From: an uncultured Verrucomicrobiota bacterium | Lineage (GTDB): Bacteria; Verrucomicrobiota; Verrucomicrobiia; Opitutales; Seribacteraceae | NCBI GenBank assembly: GCA_902569115.1 | Contig: CACFTI010000007.1 | Location: forward strand, 1-64,000 | Direction of reading: 5' to 3' | Length of the DNA: 64,000 nt | Shown: positions 7,763 through 16,938 of the stretch, piece by piece | How the letters are laid out: each line of letters opens with the position of its first letter | How positions within the stretch are numbered: position 1 is the stretch's first letter | Notes under the pieces: generated by a model | What the model was told of the DNA's origin: nothing | Seen by the model: only the letters and a program-made list of their open reading frames with translations | Database searches by the model: none | Position numbers and translations under genes: made by a program

Positions 7763-10420
7763 CTAGTCGAAATAGAAAAATTCGTTTGAGTTGATGAGGG
7801 ATCGGCAGAGCACAAAGAGGTTCTCCTCTTCGAGCACGGATTCTGAGATTTCCATTTCCTCCTCGTTAGGCGGGCGGTTGAAGACAAGACGGAAGGCCTG
7901 CTCGACTTGCTTCTTAAGACTGGGGCCCGCGGCCGTTTCAATCCGTTCGGCGAGGTAGCCGGCCTGCCGGAGCATGAAGTCGTTGTTGTACAGAGCGAGG
8001 GATTGAAGCGGTGTAGTGGTGTTGAGCCTTTTGGGAGTGAAGTTGGCCGGATCCGGGCAGTCGAGCGTGGTCATAAACCGATTGGGAGTAGTGCGGACGA
8101 GGAAACGGTAGATACTGCGCCGCCAAAGTTTTGGACTGTCCGCCGTGATGTAATTATACTCGGGTGCATAGGCTTGCTTGTAGGCAAAGTCCTCGAATCC
8201 GGGCCCACCTCTTTGATTATTGAGTTTTCCACTAACCAACAGAACGGAATCGCGAATGGTTTCCGCATCCATTCGTCTCGGGTTTTGCCGCCAGAGCAGT
8301 CGGTTGGCCGTGTCTTTCCTAACCCCGGGGTTTTGGTCGGAGAAAATGGATTGTTGCCGGTAGGTTTTGCTGAGGACGATTTCCTTGAGGAGGGATTTAA
8401 GGGAGCCGTTGTTTTGCTTTAAACGATGGGCCATCCAGTCGAGCAATTCCGGATGGGAAGGACGATCCCCTCCGAATCCAAAATCACTCGGTGTGGTGAC
8501 GAGCCCATTTCCGAAGGTCCATTGCCAAAGGCGGTTGGCGATTACACGATAGGTGAGGGGATTGTCCTCATGAGTGATCCAATTGGCCAGGGCGAGGCGA
8601 CGGCCGGTTTCTGTAGCATTGATGTCCGTCAGGTTTGGGTCGAGCATTTGCAGGGCGGCCAAGGCGCCCGGTGCGAGCGGCTCACCGATCGGACTTTCCG
8701 GCTCCCCTCGTTCATGGATATGAATGGTCTCCATCGCCTTGGTCTTGACCACGCCATAAAATTTGGGAGGCGTACCCAAGTCTTCAAGCTGTTTTCGGAG
8801 TTTCCGAACCGAGTCTCTCAATGCTTCGATGTGGGCAACTTCTTGCGGTTTTGCATTCTTGGGAGATGCTGGAGAAATTATTGGATTTCCAAAACCAACC
8901 TGATCCATCGAATACCCGTTTTCCCCATCGGTGGAAATGAGGGTAAGGAATTGACTGTCTGCTGAAATCGCCAAATCGATTGCTTGAAGTCCATCTGCTC
9001 GGGTGATCTTTTTAAAGGACTCCTCGATCTTCCCATCAATTACGACCCAAGCGCTGGCTCGAAAATTTGTGCCGGATCCGAAATAACCGACCTGTGCCGT
9101 GAAACGGAGTTCAGCCTGACCAAGGGCTTTTCGAAAGGCATCCAGAGAGAAGGTGATCCCCGCGTTGGCGTGAATGCCGAGCAAGGACTGGTTGGCATCC
9201 TTGAAATCAATCCCATCCAATTTGGTGGAATGCTGGCTGGCCACGGGCCCGTTTCGAATCATGTCCCAGGCATTACCGGATGTTTTAGGCAAGCCGGTGA
9301 CGGTCAAACCCGTGGAACTGACCGGTATCTTGGCGGAGCCTCCTTTTCCGTCAGCTATAAACACCCCATCGACGAAATCAAAAGGAGATGGATTGAATTG
9401 GTTGGTTACGACATTACCCAAGGCTCCGAAATACCGGGTCTGTACTTTGGCGCTCCGAGGATCCAGCCCATGTCCTTTGGCTCCGTTGCCCGTGCCGTTT
9501 CCACCGCCGACGATATCCGCCAGATCGAGTCCGTCACCTGACGACTGGGCAAGTTCGTGCTGAGCGTTGTCGAGTTCTTTGGTCAGGCGTTGTTTTTCCT
9601 TTTCATAGGCCTTGAGACCGGCTTCGCTGATGGTGCGGTCATCCCGTTTGTTCCCTGCGAAGACCGCACTTACCCGGAAATATTCCTCCTGTGAGATGGG
9701 ATCGAGTTTGTGATCATGACAACGGGCGCAGTTGAGCGTAACGGCTTGAGTCGAAGTGAAGACCTGGGTCGCCATGTCGTCCAAATCGAGGGCTCTGGCC
9801 GAGCGTCTCAGGACGGGGCTCTTGGTCTCCACTTGTCCAACGAAATCCCAGGGTCCGGCAGCCAAAAAACCGATGGCGACGTTGGCGTCCGCATTCTTGG
9901 GCCAGATGACATCTCCGGCAATCTGCTCCTTGAGGAAACGAAGGTAGGGCTTGTCCTCGTTAAAAGACTTGATGACATAGTCCCGATACCGCCAGGCATT
10001 CGGTCGACGTTTGTCCCTTTCGAATCCATGAGTGTCGGCATAATGGGCGAGATCAAGCCAGTGTTGGGCCATACGCTCGCCAAACCGGGGGTGATCAAGC
10101 AAACGATCGACGAGTTTTTCATAGGCATCGGGTCTGTTGTCGGTAAGAAAGGCTTCGACCGCTTCCGGGGTGGGAGGGAGACCGTGCAGGTCATGAGTGA
10201 GTCGGCGGATTAGGGTGCGTCGGTCAGCTGTCGAGGAAAGCTGCAATCCGTTCATCTTAAGCTTGTCTTGGGTGAAAGAATCGATGCTTATTTTGGATGC
10301 CTGACGAATATCCTGTAGCGGTTGCCAGGCCCAGTGGGAAAGCCGGCGCTCGTTTACGGCACCGGCAAGCAAGGTGACGCCGAGAAGTGCCGAAGTAAAA
10401 AGTCCTGATACTTTAATCAT
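7763..10420 (-). CDS. DUF1549/DUF1553 planctomycete cytochrome with NPCBM-like insert
   Basis: An 885-residue exported protein. DUF1549 (PSCyt2) spans about 40-260, with the RRLTHDLHGLPPTP and HWLDLAHYAD blocks and one heme-type motif [11 protein letters not shown] at 231-240. DUF1553 (PSD1) fills about 590-870. Between them, residues 298-515 form an insert whose end (AELRFTAQVGYFGSG, then ASAWVVIDGK) resembles NPCBM/NEW2 carbohydrate-binding domains. The usual N-terminal PSCyt1 domain is absent. The gene starts 3 bp after the sialate-esterase stop. Unlike the other two proteins of this type in the window it has no adjacent DUF1501 partner; a DUF1592/DUF1552 pair follows instead. GC content is visibly higher than in operon II. 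Confidence 0.9.
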   Translation of the reverse strand: MIKVSGLFTSALLGVTLLAGAVNERRLSHWAWQPLQDIRQASKISIDSFTQDKLKMNGLQLSSTADRRTLIRRLTHDLHGLPPTPEAVEAFLTDNRPDAYEKLVDRLLDHPRFGERMAQHWLDLAHYADTHGFERDKRRPNAWRYRDYVIKSFNEDKPYLRFLKEQIAGDVIWPKNADANVAIGFLAAGPWDFVGQVETKSPVLRRSARALDLDDMATQVFTSTQAVTLNCARCHDHKLDPISQEEYFRVSAVFAGNKRDDRTISEAGLKAYEKEKQRLTKELDNAQHELAQSSGDGLDLADIVGGGNGTGNGAKGHGLDPRSAKVQTRYFGALGNVVTNQFNPSPFDFVDGVFIADGKGGSAKIPVSSTGLTVTGLPKTSGNAWDMIRNGPVASQHSTKLDGIDFKDANQSLLGIHANAGITFSLDAFRKALGQAELRFTAQVGYFGSGTNFRASAWVVIDGKIEESFKKITRADGLQAIDLAISADSQFLTLISTDGENGYSMDQVGFGNPIISPASPKNAKPQEVAHIEALRDSVRKLRKQLEDLGTPPKFYGVVKTKAMETIHIHERGEPESPIGEPLAPGALAALQMLDPNLTDINATETGRRLALANWITHEDNPLTYRVIANRLWQWTFGNGLVTTPSDFGFGGDRPSHPELLDWMAHRLKQNNGSLKSLLKEIVLSKTYRQQSIFSDQNPGVRKDTANRLLWRQNPRRMDAETIRDSVLLVSGKLNNQRGGPGFEDFAYKQAYAPEYNYITADSPKLWRRSIYRFLVRTTPNRFMTTLDCPDPANFTPKRLNTTTPLQSLALYNNDFMLRQAGYLAERIETAAGPSLKKQVEQAFRLVFNRPPNEEEMEISESVLEEENLFVLCRSLINSNEFFYFD

Positions 10421-10423
10421 CTT

Positions 10424-12802
10424 TTATTTTATTTTGTTTCGCTCTTCTTTGAAATCAACTTCCTTGTGCATATGAAAGGCTTTTTCCTGGTTGTAGATCA
10501 AGGAGTCGTAGACGCGGTGGGCTTTGCCAGTAAAGGAAAAGGCTGCTCCCGCATTGCCGTGAACGATGCAGTTGCGATAGGTGGTCACCGCATCATTGAC
10601 ATCAGTGACGCCGCCGGAGATGGATCCATTCCATGCAATTTCGGAATTAATGACTTCCATTTCCGTGGTCTCGTGGGCACTGATCCCTTCGTCCGCACAG
10701 GACAGGGCCCTGACCTTTTCCAATCGGATGCCTCTGCGATGACCGTGGATATTGAAGCCGTCGTTCCCGGCATATTTTACGGTCAGGTTACGAATGATGA
10801 TATCGGAACAGGCAATGGATACGCCGTTTACCCCATTTTTTGCAGGTAAAATGATGGGCTTGAATCGTCCGCGGTCTGCTCCAATCGCCTTGCCCGGTTT
10901 GCATCCTTTGGGCCACCGGAAGTAGAGGGATTCATCTTTCGCATATCCCATTTCTCCCGGTTTGAGCTTTTGGGGAGGAAAGTAGCATTTCGATTTCATG
11001 TCGGGGCGTCCCATTTCCGCTTCATGATCACGCGGAATGGTAATTGGAATATCCCCAATAAAGAGCCCGGCCGTTTGCCCGGCAATCCGCGGAGTGTGTC
11101 CGAAACTTTTCAGAAACTCCGGCTGAGATCTCCATAGATCACCGTCCATGATCCAGTCGTGATCGCTGACTCGGGTACCCAGATCGATGAGCATTCCCTG
11201 CCCATCGAACACTTCAGGCTTCTCAGGGGTTCCACTTCTTTTTAGGACGAGCGGAGTGGTGATGCGCGACTGTGTCTGCAATTCCCAAATATCGCTGCGA
11301 AAGGTGCCCGCAGGCATGCCTTCCTTGTTTTGGAGGTTGGCGATCGGACTGTCCTGCCAAGCATAACGCACTGCGATGGGTTCTTTCACCTTGTCGGACA
11401 TTACCCAAACCTTTCCTCCCGATTCGATCCTTGCCTTTGCCGGATGGAACTTTTGATCAAGCCCGGCCAGAGAGAAGCCTGTGACTTCTTTTTGGTCATC
11501 CTTGGTGAAGAGGTTTTGGTCGAACTCGATCAAAGCCCCGTTTCCCTCAAAGATAATCTTTCCGGGCCTCGGCTCTCTGTAGACTAGATCCTTTTCCCCG
11601 TAAATCTTGCTCCGAGCGGCGAGGGCCAGCCTTTGCCCAATCGGCTTTTTAAGTGGCGGATGGATTTCATCGGGCAAACCGCAGTCAGTGGAGACGACGG
11701 TTGCGGTCAATGGAAGGGACTTTTCCAAAAGGGCAATCGATTCGCGCATCTCCGCCCATGGACTTCTCGGCCAAACGCGTACTTTCCCAAAAGCAGGTAG
11801 CTGGACGGCAAGAAACGCCAGATCGTCTTTCTGGAAGCTTTTTCGCCACTCTTTTACCATTGTCGGGAGTTGTCTTCGATATGCCTCGGCTCGCCCCTGA
11901 TTGGATTCGCCCTGGTACCAAATCACTCCTCGCATGGCAAGAGGTGCGATGGGGGCAATCATGGCATTGTAGAGGCAGGAGAGTTTCCATGATTCTGTCG
12001 GCGGTCGGTTGGGATCACGATTCGGATCGGCATCCCAGGCGGCGTACGCATCGTCCCATTTTTTCTTTTGAACCCGATAGGGCTCGATAATGTCACGGGT
12101 AAATTCCGGGCTTCTTTCAAGGGATTCGCGAGGCATCCAACAGTAAAGCTTTGAGCCGCCAAAATGAGACTCGATAATCCCGACCGGTACATCCTGCGAA
12201 ATACGTACCTCATGGCCAAACCAGGCGGCAACGGCACTGATCCAATCGAGTCCGAATCTTTCGTTGTCGACGATCCGCCATAGTCCATCATCACCCCTTC
12301 GCCAGTTCGAATCCTGAAACGCACCGTCTCCTCCGATATCTACAAGCGGCTCATCCGCGATGTATGGGCCGACTTTAAAACGACGAAACGTAGGGTGGGG
12401 GATAAGCTTGCGGGCTTCCTCTGCGTGGGTGGATTTGGGAATGCTGAATCCCATGTTGGATTGTCCGGATGCCAACCACACTTCTCCCACAAGAACATCT
12501 TTCAGGGTGACGGATGTACCGACGACGGTCACTTTCAAGTCCTGACCCTGAGTATTTGCCTTCATGGGATCGAGTTTGATCATCCACCTGCCACTCTTGT
12601 CGGTGGTAGTTCTTTTCTTTTGGCTCGAAAATTCAACCGTTACCTCTACTTCCGGCTCGGCCCATCCCCAGACGGGCACGGGCATATCCCGTTGCAATAC
12701 GGCATGATCGGTGAAAATTTTGGCTAAGCGGAGTGTTTCACCATGCAAGAGATTCGTAACCAAAAAATAAAAAAAGAATAATATGGGGAAAAAATATCTC
12801 AT
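10424..12802 (-). CDS. Sialate O-acetylesterase fused to a C-terminal beta-helix domain
   Basis: A 792-residue exported protein. After a signal peptide (about 1-21) comes a beta-sandwich region and a SASA (PF03629) SGNH-type esterase domain with GQSNM (catalytic Ser115), WYQGESN and a late DEIH motif supplying Asp/His. From about residue 520 a second domain starts with a GTPEKPEVFDGQG block and continues as short IIIRNLTVKY-, GFNIHGHRRG- and EGISAHET-like rungs, typical of right-handed beta-helix (pectate-lyase-like) folds. Expected activity: removal of O-acetyl groups from sialic acid or plant/algal polysaccharide; the helix could bind or cleave the chain. It is the first gene of operon I, next to the regulator and its operator. 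GC-rich relative to operon II. Confidence 0.85.
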   Translation of the reverse strand: MRYFFPILFFFYFLVTNLLHGETLRLAKIFTDHAVLQRDMPVPVWGWAEPEVEVTVEFSSQKKRTTTDKSGRWMIKLDPMKANTQGQDLKVTVVGTSVTLKDVLVGEVWLASGQSNMGFSIPKSTHAEEARKLIPHPTFRRFKVGPYIADEPLVDIGGDGAFQDSNWRRGDDGLWRIVDNERFGLDWISAVAAWFGHEVRISQDVPVGIIESHFGGSKLYCWMPRESLERSPEFTRDIIEPYRVQKKKWDDAYAAWDADPNRDPNRPPTESWKLSCLYNAMIAPIAPLAMRGVIWYQGESNQGRAEAYRRQLPTMVKEWRKSFQKDDLAFLAVQLPAFGKVRVWPRSPWAEMRESIALLEKSLPLTATVVSTDCGLPDEIHPPLKKPIGQRLALAARSKIYGEKDLVYREPRPGKIIFEGNGALIEFDQNLFTKDDQKEVTGFSLAGLDQKFHPAKARIESGGKVWVMSDKVKEPIAVRYAWQDSPIANLQNKEGMPAGTFRSDIWELQTQSRITTPLVLKRSGTPEKPEVFDGQGMLIDLGTRVSDHDWIMDGDLWRSQPEFLKSFGHTPRIAGQTAGLFIGDIPITIPRDHEAEMGRPDMKSKCYFPPQKLKPGEMGYAKDESLYFRWPKGCKPGKAIGADRGRFKPIILPAKNGVNGVSIACSDIIIRNLTVKYAGNDGFNIHGHRRGIRLEKVRALSCADEGISAHETTEMEVINSEIAWNGSISGGVTDVNDAVTTYRNCIVHGNAGAAFSFTGKAHRVYDSLIYNQEKAFHMHKEVDFKEERNKIK

Positions 12803-12820
12803 TTAGATTCTAACCAATAC

Positions 12821-12849
12821 ATTATATCTAGAAATCCGTTTTTTAAACT
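12821..12849 (-). promoter_or_regulatory. Putative promoter of operon I (perfect -10, weak -35)
   Basis: On the minus strand TATAAT lies at 12826-12821. Exactly 17 bp upstream, at 12849-12844, is AGTTTA, a poor -35. The predicted transcription start is near 12814, giving a leader of about 12 nt before the ATG at 12802. A strong -10 with a poor -35 directly flanked by an AraC-type site is the usual form of an activator-dependent promoter. Confidence 0.55.
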
Positions 12850-12851
12850 CG

Positions 12852-12884
12852 TTTATTGCGTTTATTTTCTTTTGATTTGCGTCT
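12852..12884. promoter_or_regulatory. Putative XylR/AraC-type operator, two TTGCGT half-sites 21 bp apart
   Basis: TTGCGT occurs at 12856-12861 and again at 12877-12882, a 21-bp period (two helical turns) in direct orientation, as expected for AraC/XylR-family dimers. The site lies between the regulator gene (ATG at 12907) and operon I (ATG at 12802). The 21 bases ending in the second half-site match the site at 25892-25912 at 18 of 21 positions. Confidence 0.6.
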
Positions 12885-12906
12885 TTTCATTTCATTAGCT
12901 GAATCC

Positions 12907-14049
12907 ATGAATCAAACCATCGCAATCGTAATGTCCGAGGTATTTCTCCGAAGGTTGACCCCAGCCTTATCCGCATTTACCGGAAGAATGCAGGATTTTC
13001 GAATCTTGAGTATTCACCGACCTATCGAAGAAGTTGGAGAGTTACTCAAGGAAATCAATCCAATCGGTTTAATCTCGGAGTGGCTTCCGCAGAAAGCAGA
13101 TGATTTGCTTGGGCTTAACTTAAAAATCCCTCATGTGATGGTAGGTACGCATAATCGGTTTGCGGGCGTGCTTTCCGTGGACGTTGATGACTTAGCAGTT
13201 GGAAGGGAAGCTGCTGATGCTCTTACGCAAGTCGGTTTTAAGAGCCTGACCTGTCTTGGGAACGGAACCCCTTATTCGAATTTGCGGATTCAAGGTTTTG
13301 AGGATTCAGTAAGAAAAAGCGAACTCCCTTTTTTTGCGCATACAGAGTTAGGTTTCGAAGAGAGGCGGATGCGGTATAGTGAGTCCTTTTATGATCCGAG
13401 TGAAGAGATGAAATCTTGGCTCATGGAATTACCCAAACCCTGCGGAATTTTTGCGGTGCATGATCCATTGGGCCGTTTTTTGTCAGGTGCCTGCAGTCAA
13501 TTGGGAATAAGGGTACCTGACGATGTGGCCATCGTTGGGGCGAATAATGATCCCCTGGTTTGTGGACTGACTTACCCAAAACTATCCAGTGTATCGATTC
13601 CCTGGGATCATTTTGGGCAGTATGTTGGGAGTGCCATGCAGAGCATGATAAAGGGAGAAACCGGTTATAAACGAACTTTAAAACTAATTTCACCGAGTTC
13701 CGTGGAGTTGAGACATTCAGCCAATCACTTGGCGGTCCGGGAAAAGATTCTCCGGCGGGCTCTTTCCTTTATGTCAGAAAGGATTAAGGAGCCCATAACT
13801 GTCGCGGAGCTTTGTGACCATCTCCGAATCGCCCGGAGGAGTTTGGAAAGGAAATTTAAGGCATCCTTCAATTGCACGCCCTGGGAGATGCTGTGTCAGA
13901 TGAGGGTCAATGAGGCGAAACGACTCCTCATGGAGACCGGCCATCCGGTTTCGAGAATTTCGGAACTTTGTGGCTTCAATGACCCTGAGAGAATGGCAGT
14001 GGTCTTTAAGAGGTTGACCGGTAAGCCACCATCCAGTTTCAGGAAATAG
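12907..14049 (+). CDS. XylR-like transcriptional regulator (LacI-type sensor domain plus AraC HTH)
   Basis: A DNA-binding regulator of about 380 residues. The N-terminal two thirds match a periplasmic-binding/LacI-type sugar sensor: IAIVMS start, a VDDLAVGREAADAL block, and DVAIVGANNDP with LSSVSIPWDHFG near the end. The C-terminal 100 residues form an AraC helix-turn-helix pair (ITVAELCDHLRIARRSLERKFK, then RISELCGFNDPERMAVVFKRLTG). This is the architecture of E. coli XylR. The frame is open further upstream to a TTG at 12856, but that lies in the operator and adds no domain sequence, so the ATG at 12907 is chosen. It is divergent from operon I and convergent with operon II (9 bp gap). It probably senses a sugar and activates both operons. 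Confidence 0.85.
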   Translation: MNQTIAIVMSEVFLRRLTPALSAFTGRMQDFRILSIHRPIEEVGELLKEINPIGLISEWLPQKADDLLGLNLKIPHVMVGTHNRFAGVLSVDVDDLAVGREAADALTQVGFKSLTCLGNGTPYSNLRIQGFEDSVRKSELPFFAHTELGFEERRMRYSESFYDPSEEMKSWLMELPKPCGIFAVHDPLGRFLSGACSQLGIRVPDDVAIVGANNDPLVCGLTYPKLSSVSIPWDHFGQYVGSAMQSMIKGETGYKRTLKLISPSSVELRHSANHLAVREKILRRALSFMSERIKEPITVAELCDHLRIARRSLERKFKASFNCTPWEMLCQMRVNEAKRLLMETGHPVSRISELCGFNDPERMAVVFKRLTGKPPSSFRK

Positions 14050-14058
14050 CGAAAAGGC

Positions 14059-14604
14059 TTAAGCAAGCAGTTTGATGAACTCGCCAAAGTAGTGACCGTT
14101 ATCTTGAAAGGTACGACCACTCACTAAGTTTCCGTCCACTACGCAGGGTTCATCCACGAAGGTGCCTCCGCAAATTTCGAGGTCGAACTTGCACTTGGGG
14201 ACGGTGGCCATGCGACGACCCATGACACGATCGGCCCGAGCGGGGATTTCCACACCATGGCAAACACTGGCGATGGGTAAATTCTTATCGAAAAAATATT
14301 GAGTAATACGAATGAGATCGGGATCCTCCCGGATATATTCGGGTGCCCGCCCACCGGAGAAGAAGATGCCGGCGTAATCGGATTCGACAATATCCTTGAA
14401 GGCGATCTTGGCCTTGATGGTATAACCCTCCCATTCCTTGGTGATGGTCCATCCCGGCTTTACCTCGTGCATCACCATCTGGTAGGTTTTTTGTTCGGGG
14501 CCGGCCACGACCGGTTCAATGCCCGCTTCCTGAAGGCGGTAAAAAGGGTAGAGGGTGTCGAGGGTTTCCGAAGCATCTCCCACAATGATGAGTACTTTTT
14601 TCAT
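14059..14604 (-). CDS. DJ-1/PfpI family protein
   Basis: A 181-residue cytoplasmic protein of the DJ-1/PfpI (class I glutamine amidotransferase-like) family. The nucleophile elbow is VCHG with Cys115; the upstream FFSGGRAPEY loop (82-90) is typical of the PfpI/YhbO branch. No signal peptide. Known members act as glyoxalase/deglycase or chaperone-like enzymes; the exact activity here cannot be read from sequence. It overlaps the ceramidase-like gene by 4 bp and is the last gene of operon II, ending 9 bp from the convergent regulator gene. A role in coping with reactive carbonyls from sugar oxidation is inference. Confidence 0.85.
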   Translation of the reverse strand: MKKVLIIVGDASETLDTLYPFYRLQEAGIEPVVAGPEQKTYQMVMHEVKPGWTITKEWEGYTIKAKIAFKDIVESDYAGIFFSGGRAPEYIREDPDLIRITQYFFDKNLPIASVCHGVEIPARADRVMGRRMATVPKCKFDLEICGGTFVDEPCVVDGNLVSGRTFQDNGHYFGEFIKLLA

Positions 14605-16037
14605 TTCAGTTGTTTAAGTTCCTGGAGCATTTCAAGCAAGTGTTTGATGAGAATTTCGGATGACTGAGGCTGAAAGCGGGAAGTCCCCAGCCAGGTCTCA
14701 TATCCTCCCAGTTTATGCTGGTTGGGCGGGGGGAGGTAGCCGTAGCCTCCATTGGCCAGTTCGATAAGGAAAGTATGTTCGAAAGGACTCTTTTTCTTAA
14801 TTTCCAGACCGATCTCGACCAACACTTCAAACGGCATGCTGACGATGGCCTGATCTCCGATGCGAAAGGCCTGAATCAGGACGGGTTCGGTTCTGGGGTG
14901 TTCGGGTTTGGCATATTCGATCACCCGGGTGGCCACCGAAGTGGTTCGGTTGTTGATTGCTTCGCGTTCCTGCCGGGTACGGGTGAGTAAACCCTTGGCC
15001 AAGCTGATTTCTCTTTCATCAGGTTCGCGATAGGGTAGGTCGACTTCCCGCTGGCGTGTGGCGATCAGGGGCTTGGTGTCATAGTTTTCGATCTTTCGGA
15101 CGGCCCGCCAGGAGGCGTCGGCGGCCTTTGATGCGACGATTCGAATTTGTTCAAAGGGTGACCGGGGAGCCCGGGACCCGGTGAAGACCAAATTATTGAT
15201 GTCTCCACTGGCACCATTGGTCATCATGGCAACAAAATTGGCAGGCGGATTTACACCACCGAGACGGTAGGGCATAATGCGGGAAAATTCACCAAAGTAA
15301 TCGGCGGATGCCATGCCGACTTCCCGGCCGTTTTCGTCCACCTTTTTGGGGACTCCACCGACATAATGGAGGGCATAATTGGCAATGAGGGCCAAAGGCT
15401 TGTGTCGGTTCGTGCGGACATCGATTACACAGATTTCTGGATCGATGGGGCCGGCTGGTTTGACCAGATGATTACGGTTGGCATTGGTTTTGACCTGATC
15501 CTGCTCACCCAGTGGGTTGGGAGGCATGGTTCCGGGTTGAAGGAACCAACGGCGGTTGCGAACTTCGGAGGGTTCGTCTTCCGATGAAAAACCAACCCGT
15601 GCCGGTTCCATGGATTGGATAGCCTGCACAATCGCCTCTTCCAATTTTTCGTATTTCAGCTTTTCGTAGGCTTCCCGTCCGGGCATGCCCTCGCCACCCT
15701 TGGGGGCGGTGTGGGTATGGGTCGCACAGATCAGCATATCTTCGGCTTTCCATCCTGTCTTTTCCGACGCCCGTGATTTGGCAATGACGGACATTTCGCG
15801 ACCAATCCCAATGGCGTCGATCAGGCAGATGACTGCCCGTCCCTCTCCGCATTCGAAGGCAACCGCACGCACATGGAGCGGATCATGGACAAAACTTGAT
15901 TTGCCGGATCGTAGTTGAAAAGGGGTAACCGTTGGGCTGACATCCACGCAAGCGGTCCCCACCTGTAACTGACCGGATTGCCCGGATAAGCTGATGGTAA
16001 TGATAAAAAACCACAAAAAGAACTGCGAATTTTTCAT
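14601..16037 (-). CDS. Neutral/alkaline ceramidase-like hydrolase (N-terminal domain family)
   Basis: A 478-residue exported protein with signal peptide (about 1-20). It starts like the neutral/alkaline non-lysosomal ceramidase N-terminal domain (PF04734): VGTACVDVSPTVTPF at 26-40, CLIDAIGIG at 71-79, and the zinc-binding CATHTHTAP block at 104-112 (His107, His109). It is shorter than true ceramidases (about 650-700 residues) and lacks the C-terminal immunoglobulin-like domain, as is common for PVC homologues. True ceramide hydrolysis is therefore doubtful; the family in these bacteria probably cleaves another amide or ester. Operon II member, 7 bp after the TIM-barrel frame's stop and overlapping DJ-1/PfpI by 4 bp. 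Confidence 0.85.
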   Translation of the reverse strand: MKNSQFFLWFFIITISLSGQSGQLQVGTACVDVSPTVTPFQLRSGKSSFVHDPLHVRAVAFECGEGRAVICLIDAIGIGREMSVIAKSRASEKTGWKAEDMLICATHTHTAPKGGEGMPGREAYEKLKYEKLEEAIVQAIQSMEPARVGFSSEDEPSEVRNRRWFLQPGTMPPNPLGEQDQVKTNANRNHLVKPAGPIDPEICVIDVRTNRHKPLALIANYALHYVGGVPKKVDENGREVGMASADYFGEFSRIMPYRLGGVNPPANFVAMMTNGASGDINNLVFTGSRAPRSPFEQIRIVASKAADASWRAVRKIENYDTKPLIATRQREVDLPYREPDEREISLAKGLLTRTRQEREAINNRTTSVATRVIEYAKPEHPRTEPVLIQAFRIGDQAIVSMPFEVLVEIGLEIKKKSPFEHTFLIELANGGYGYLPPPNQHKLGGYETWLGTSRFQPQSSEILIKHLLEMLQELKQLK

Positions 16038-16044
16038 AATTTGA

Positions 16045-16884
16045 TTACCTCAACTTTTTCCATGCATCGATGGACCGTTTTAAGTTTTGGCGGGAGTCTC
16101 CCCGAATCGCGTAGCACTGAAATCCGATATTTCCCTGGAAGCCAATCTGATGAAGCATTTGCAGGAGGGCCTGGTGATCGAAGTCACCCTGATCGAGGGT
16201 CTGAATTAATTGTCCCCACGATGTGCCTTGTTTGTCTGCTCCATTTATACTCACCTGCCATAGCAAAGGAGCAGCGTCGGTGAGGGCTTTACTCAGATCA
16301 CTCCCAGGCTCTACCTTCAGGAAATGACAAAGGTTGAACATGACTCCGACATTGTCCTGGCCTGACTTGCGTGCAATCCTCACGGCATCCCCAATCCGGT
16401 CGATATAAAAATTAGCATGAGGATAGAGAACGACCCGAAGCCCCGAAGCCTTTGCCTGGTCTGCGATTTCCCGAACAAAGGCGACTGCCTGATCATCATT
16501 GTTGGATTGTTTGTTTCCCTGAACAAAAAGTTCCAGCACAGTATCGCGTCCTTTGAGTTGCCTAATTGCCTCTTTGATTTCGGGAGAGTAGGAGTGTCCC
16601 TCCTTGGTGAGTTTTCCTCCAATATAAAAACTGAAAAGTTTCAGTCCTGCCTCATCGTAGTGTTTAAGTCTTTGGAGGAGAGGGATATCACTTTGAGCCA
16701 GTTTGGCCGACCCGATCCCATGGTACCCAAGATCCTTTAAAACCTGAACCCGTTCCTTAACGGTCTTAAAATGAACCCCGTTTTGGAAGGCATAGACCGG
16801 CCATGAGTTCTTGGCTATGGATGGAGATGCAGCACCGGATAACAATCCGATGCCAATCAAGAGAAAATAGATAAGTGATTTCAC
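16045..16884 (-). CDS. Exported sugar phosphate isomerase/epimerase-like TIM-barrel protein
   Basis: An AP-endonuclease-2/xylose-isomerase-like TIM barrel (PF01261 clan) of about 280 residues with a signal peptide. Characteristic strands are LGYHGIGSAKL, VVLYPHANFYI, VGVMFNLCHFLK and IGFQCYAI. The usual metal-binding Glu of the first conserved strand is replaced (LYPH instead of IEPH), as in other secreted PVC members, so the chemistry may differ from isomerases. The start is uncertain: GTG at 16884 gives a clean signal peptide; the frame also extends to a TTG at 16929, 9 bp after the DUF1501 stop. Operon II member. Confidence 0.8.
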   Translation of the reverse strand: MKSLIYFLLIGIGLLSGAASPSIAKNSWPVYAFQNGVHFKTVKERVQVLKDLGYHGIGSAKLAQSDIPLLQRLKHYDEAGLKLFSFYIGGKLTKEGHSYSPEIKEAIRQLKGRDTVLELFVQGNKQSNNDDQAVAFVREIADQAKASGLRVVLYPHANFYIDRIGDAVRIARKSGQDNVGVMFNLCHFLKVEPGSDLSKALTDAAPLLWQVSINGADKQGTSWGQLIQTLDQGDFDHQALLQMLHQIGFQGNIGFQCYAIRGDSRQNLKRSIDAWKKLR

Positions 16885-16938
16885 AAGGAATATAATCTCA
16901 TGAAACGAAAAGTTGGAGACAACTCTCAATCAGTAAAT

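Noticed and set aside
8426..9541. Two plus-strand frames of about 180 codons opposite the 7763 gene
   Set aside because: They lie wholly inside a conserved DUF1549/DUF1553 gene in a GC-rich stretch, where antisense frames stay open by chance.
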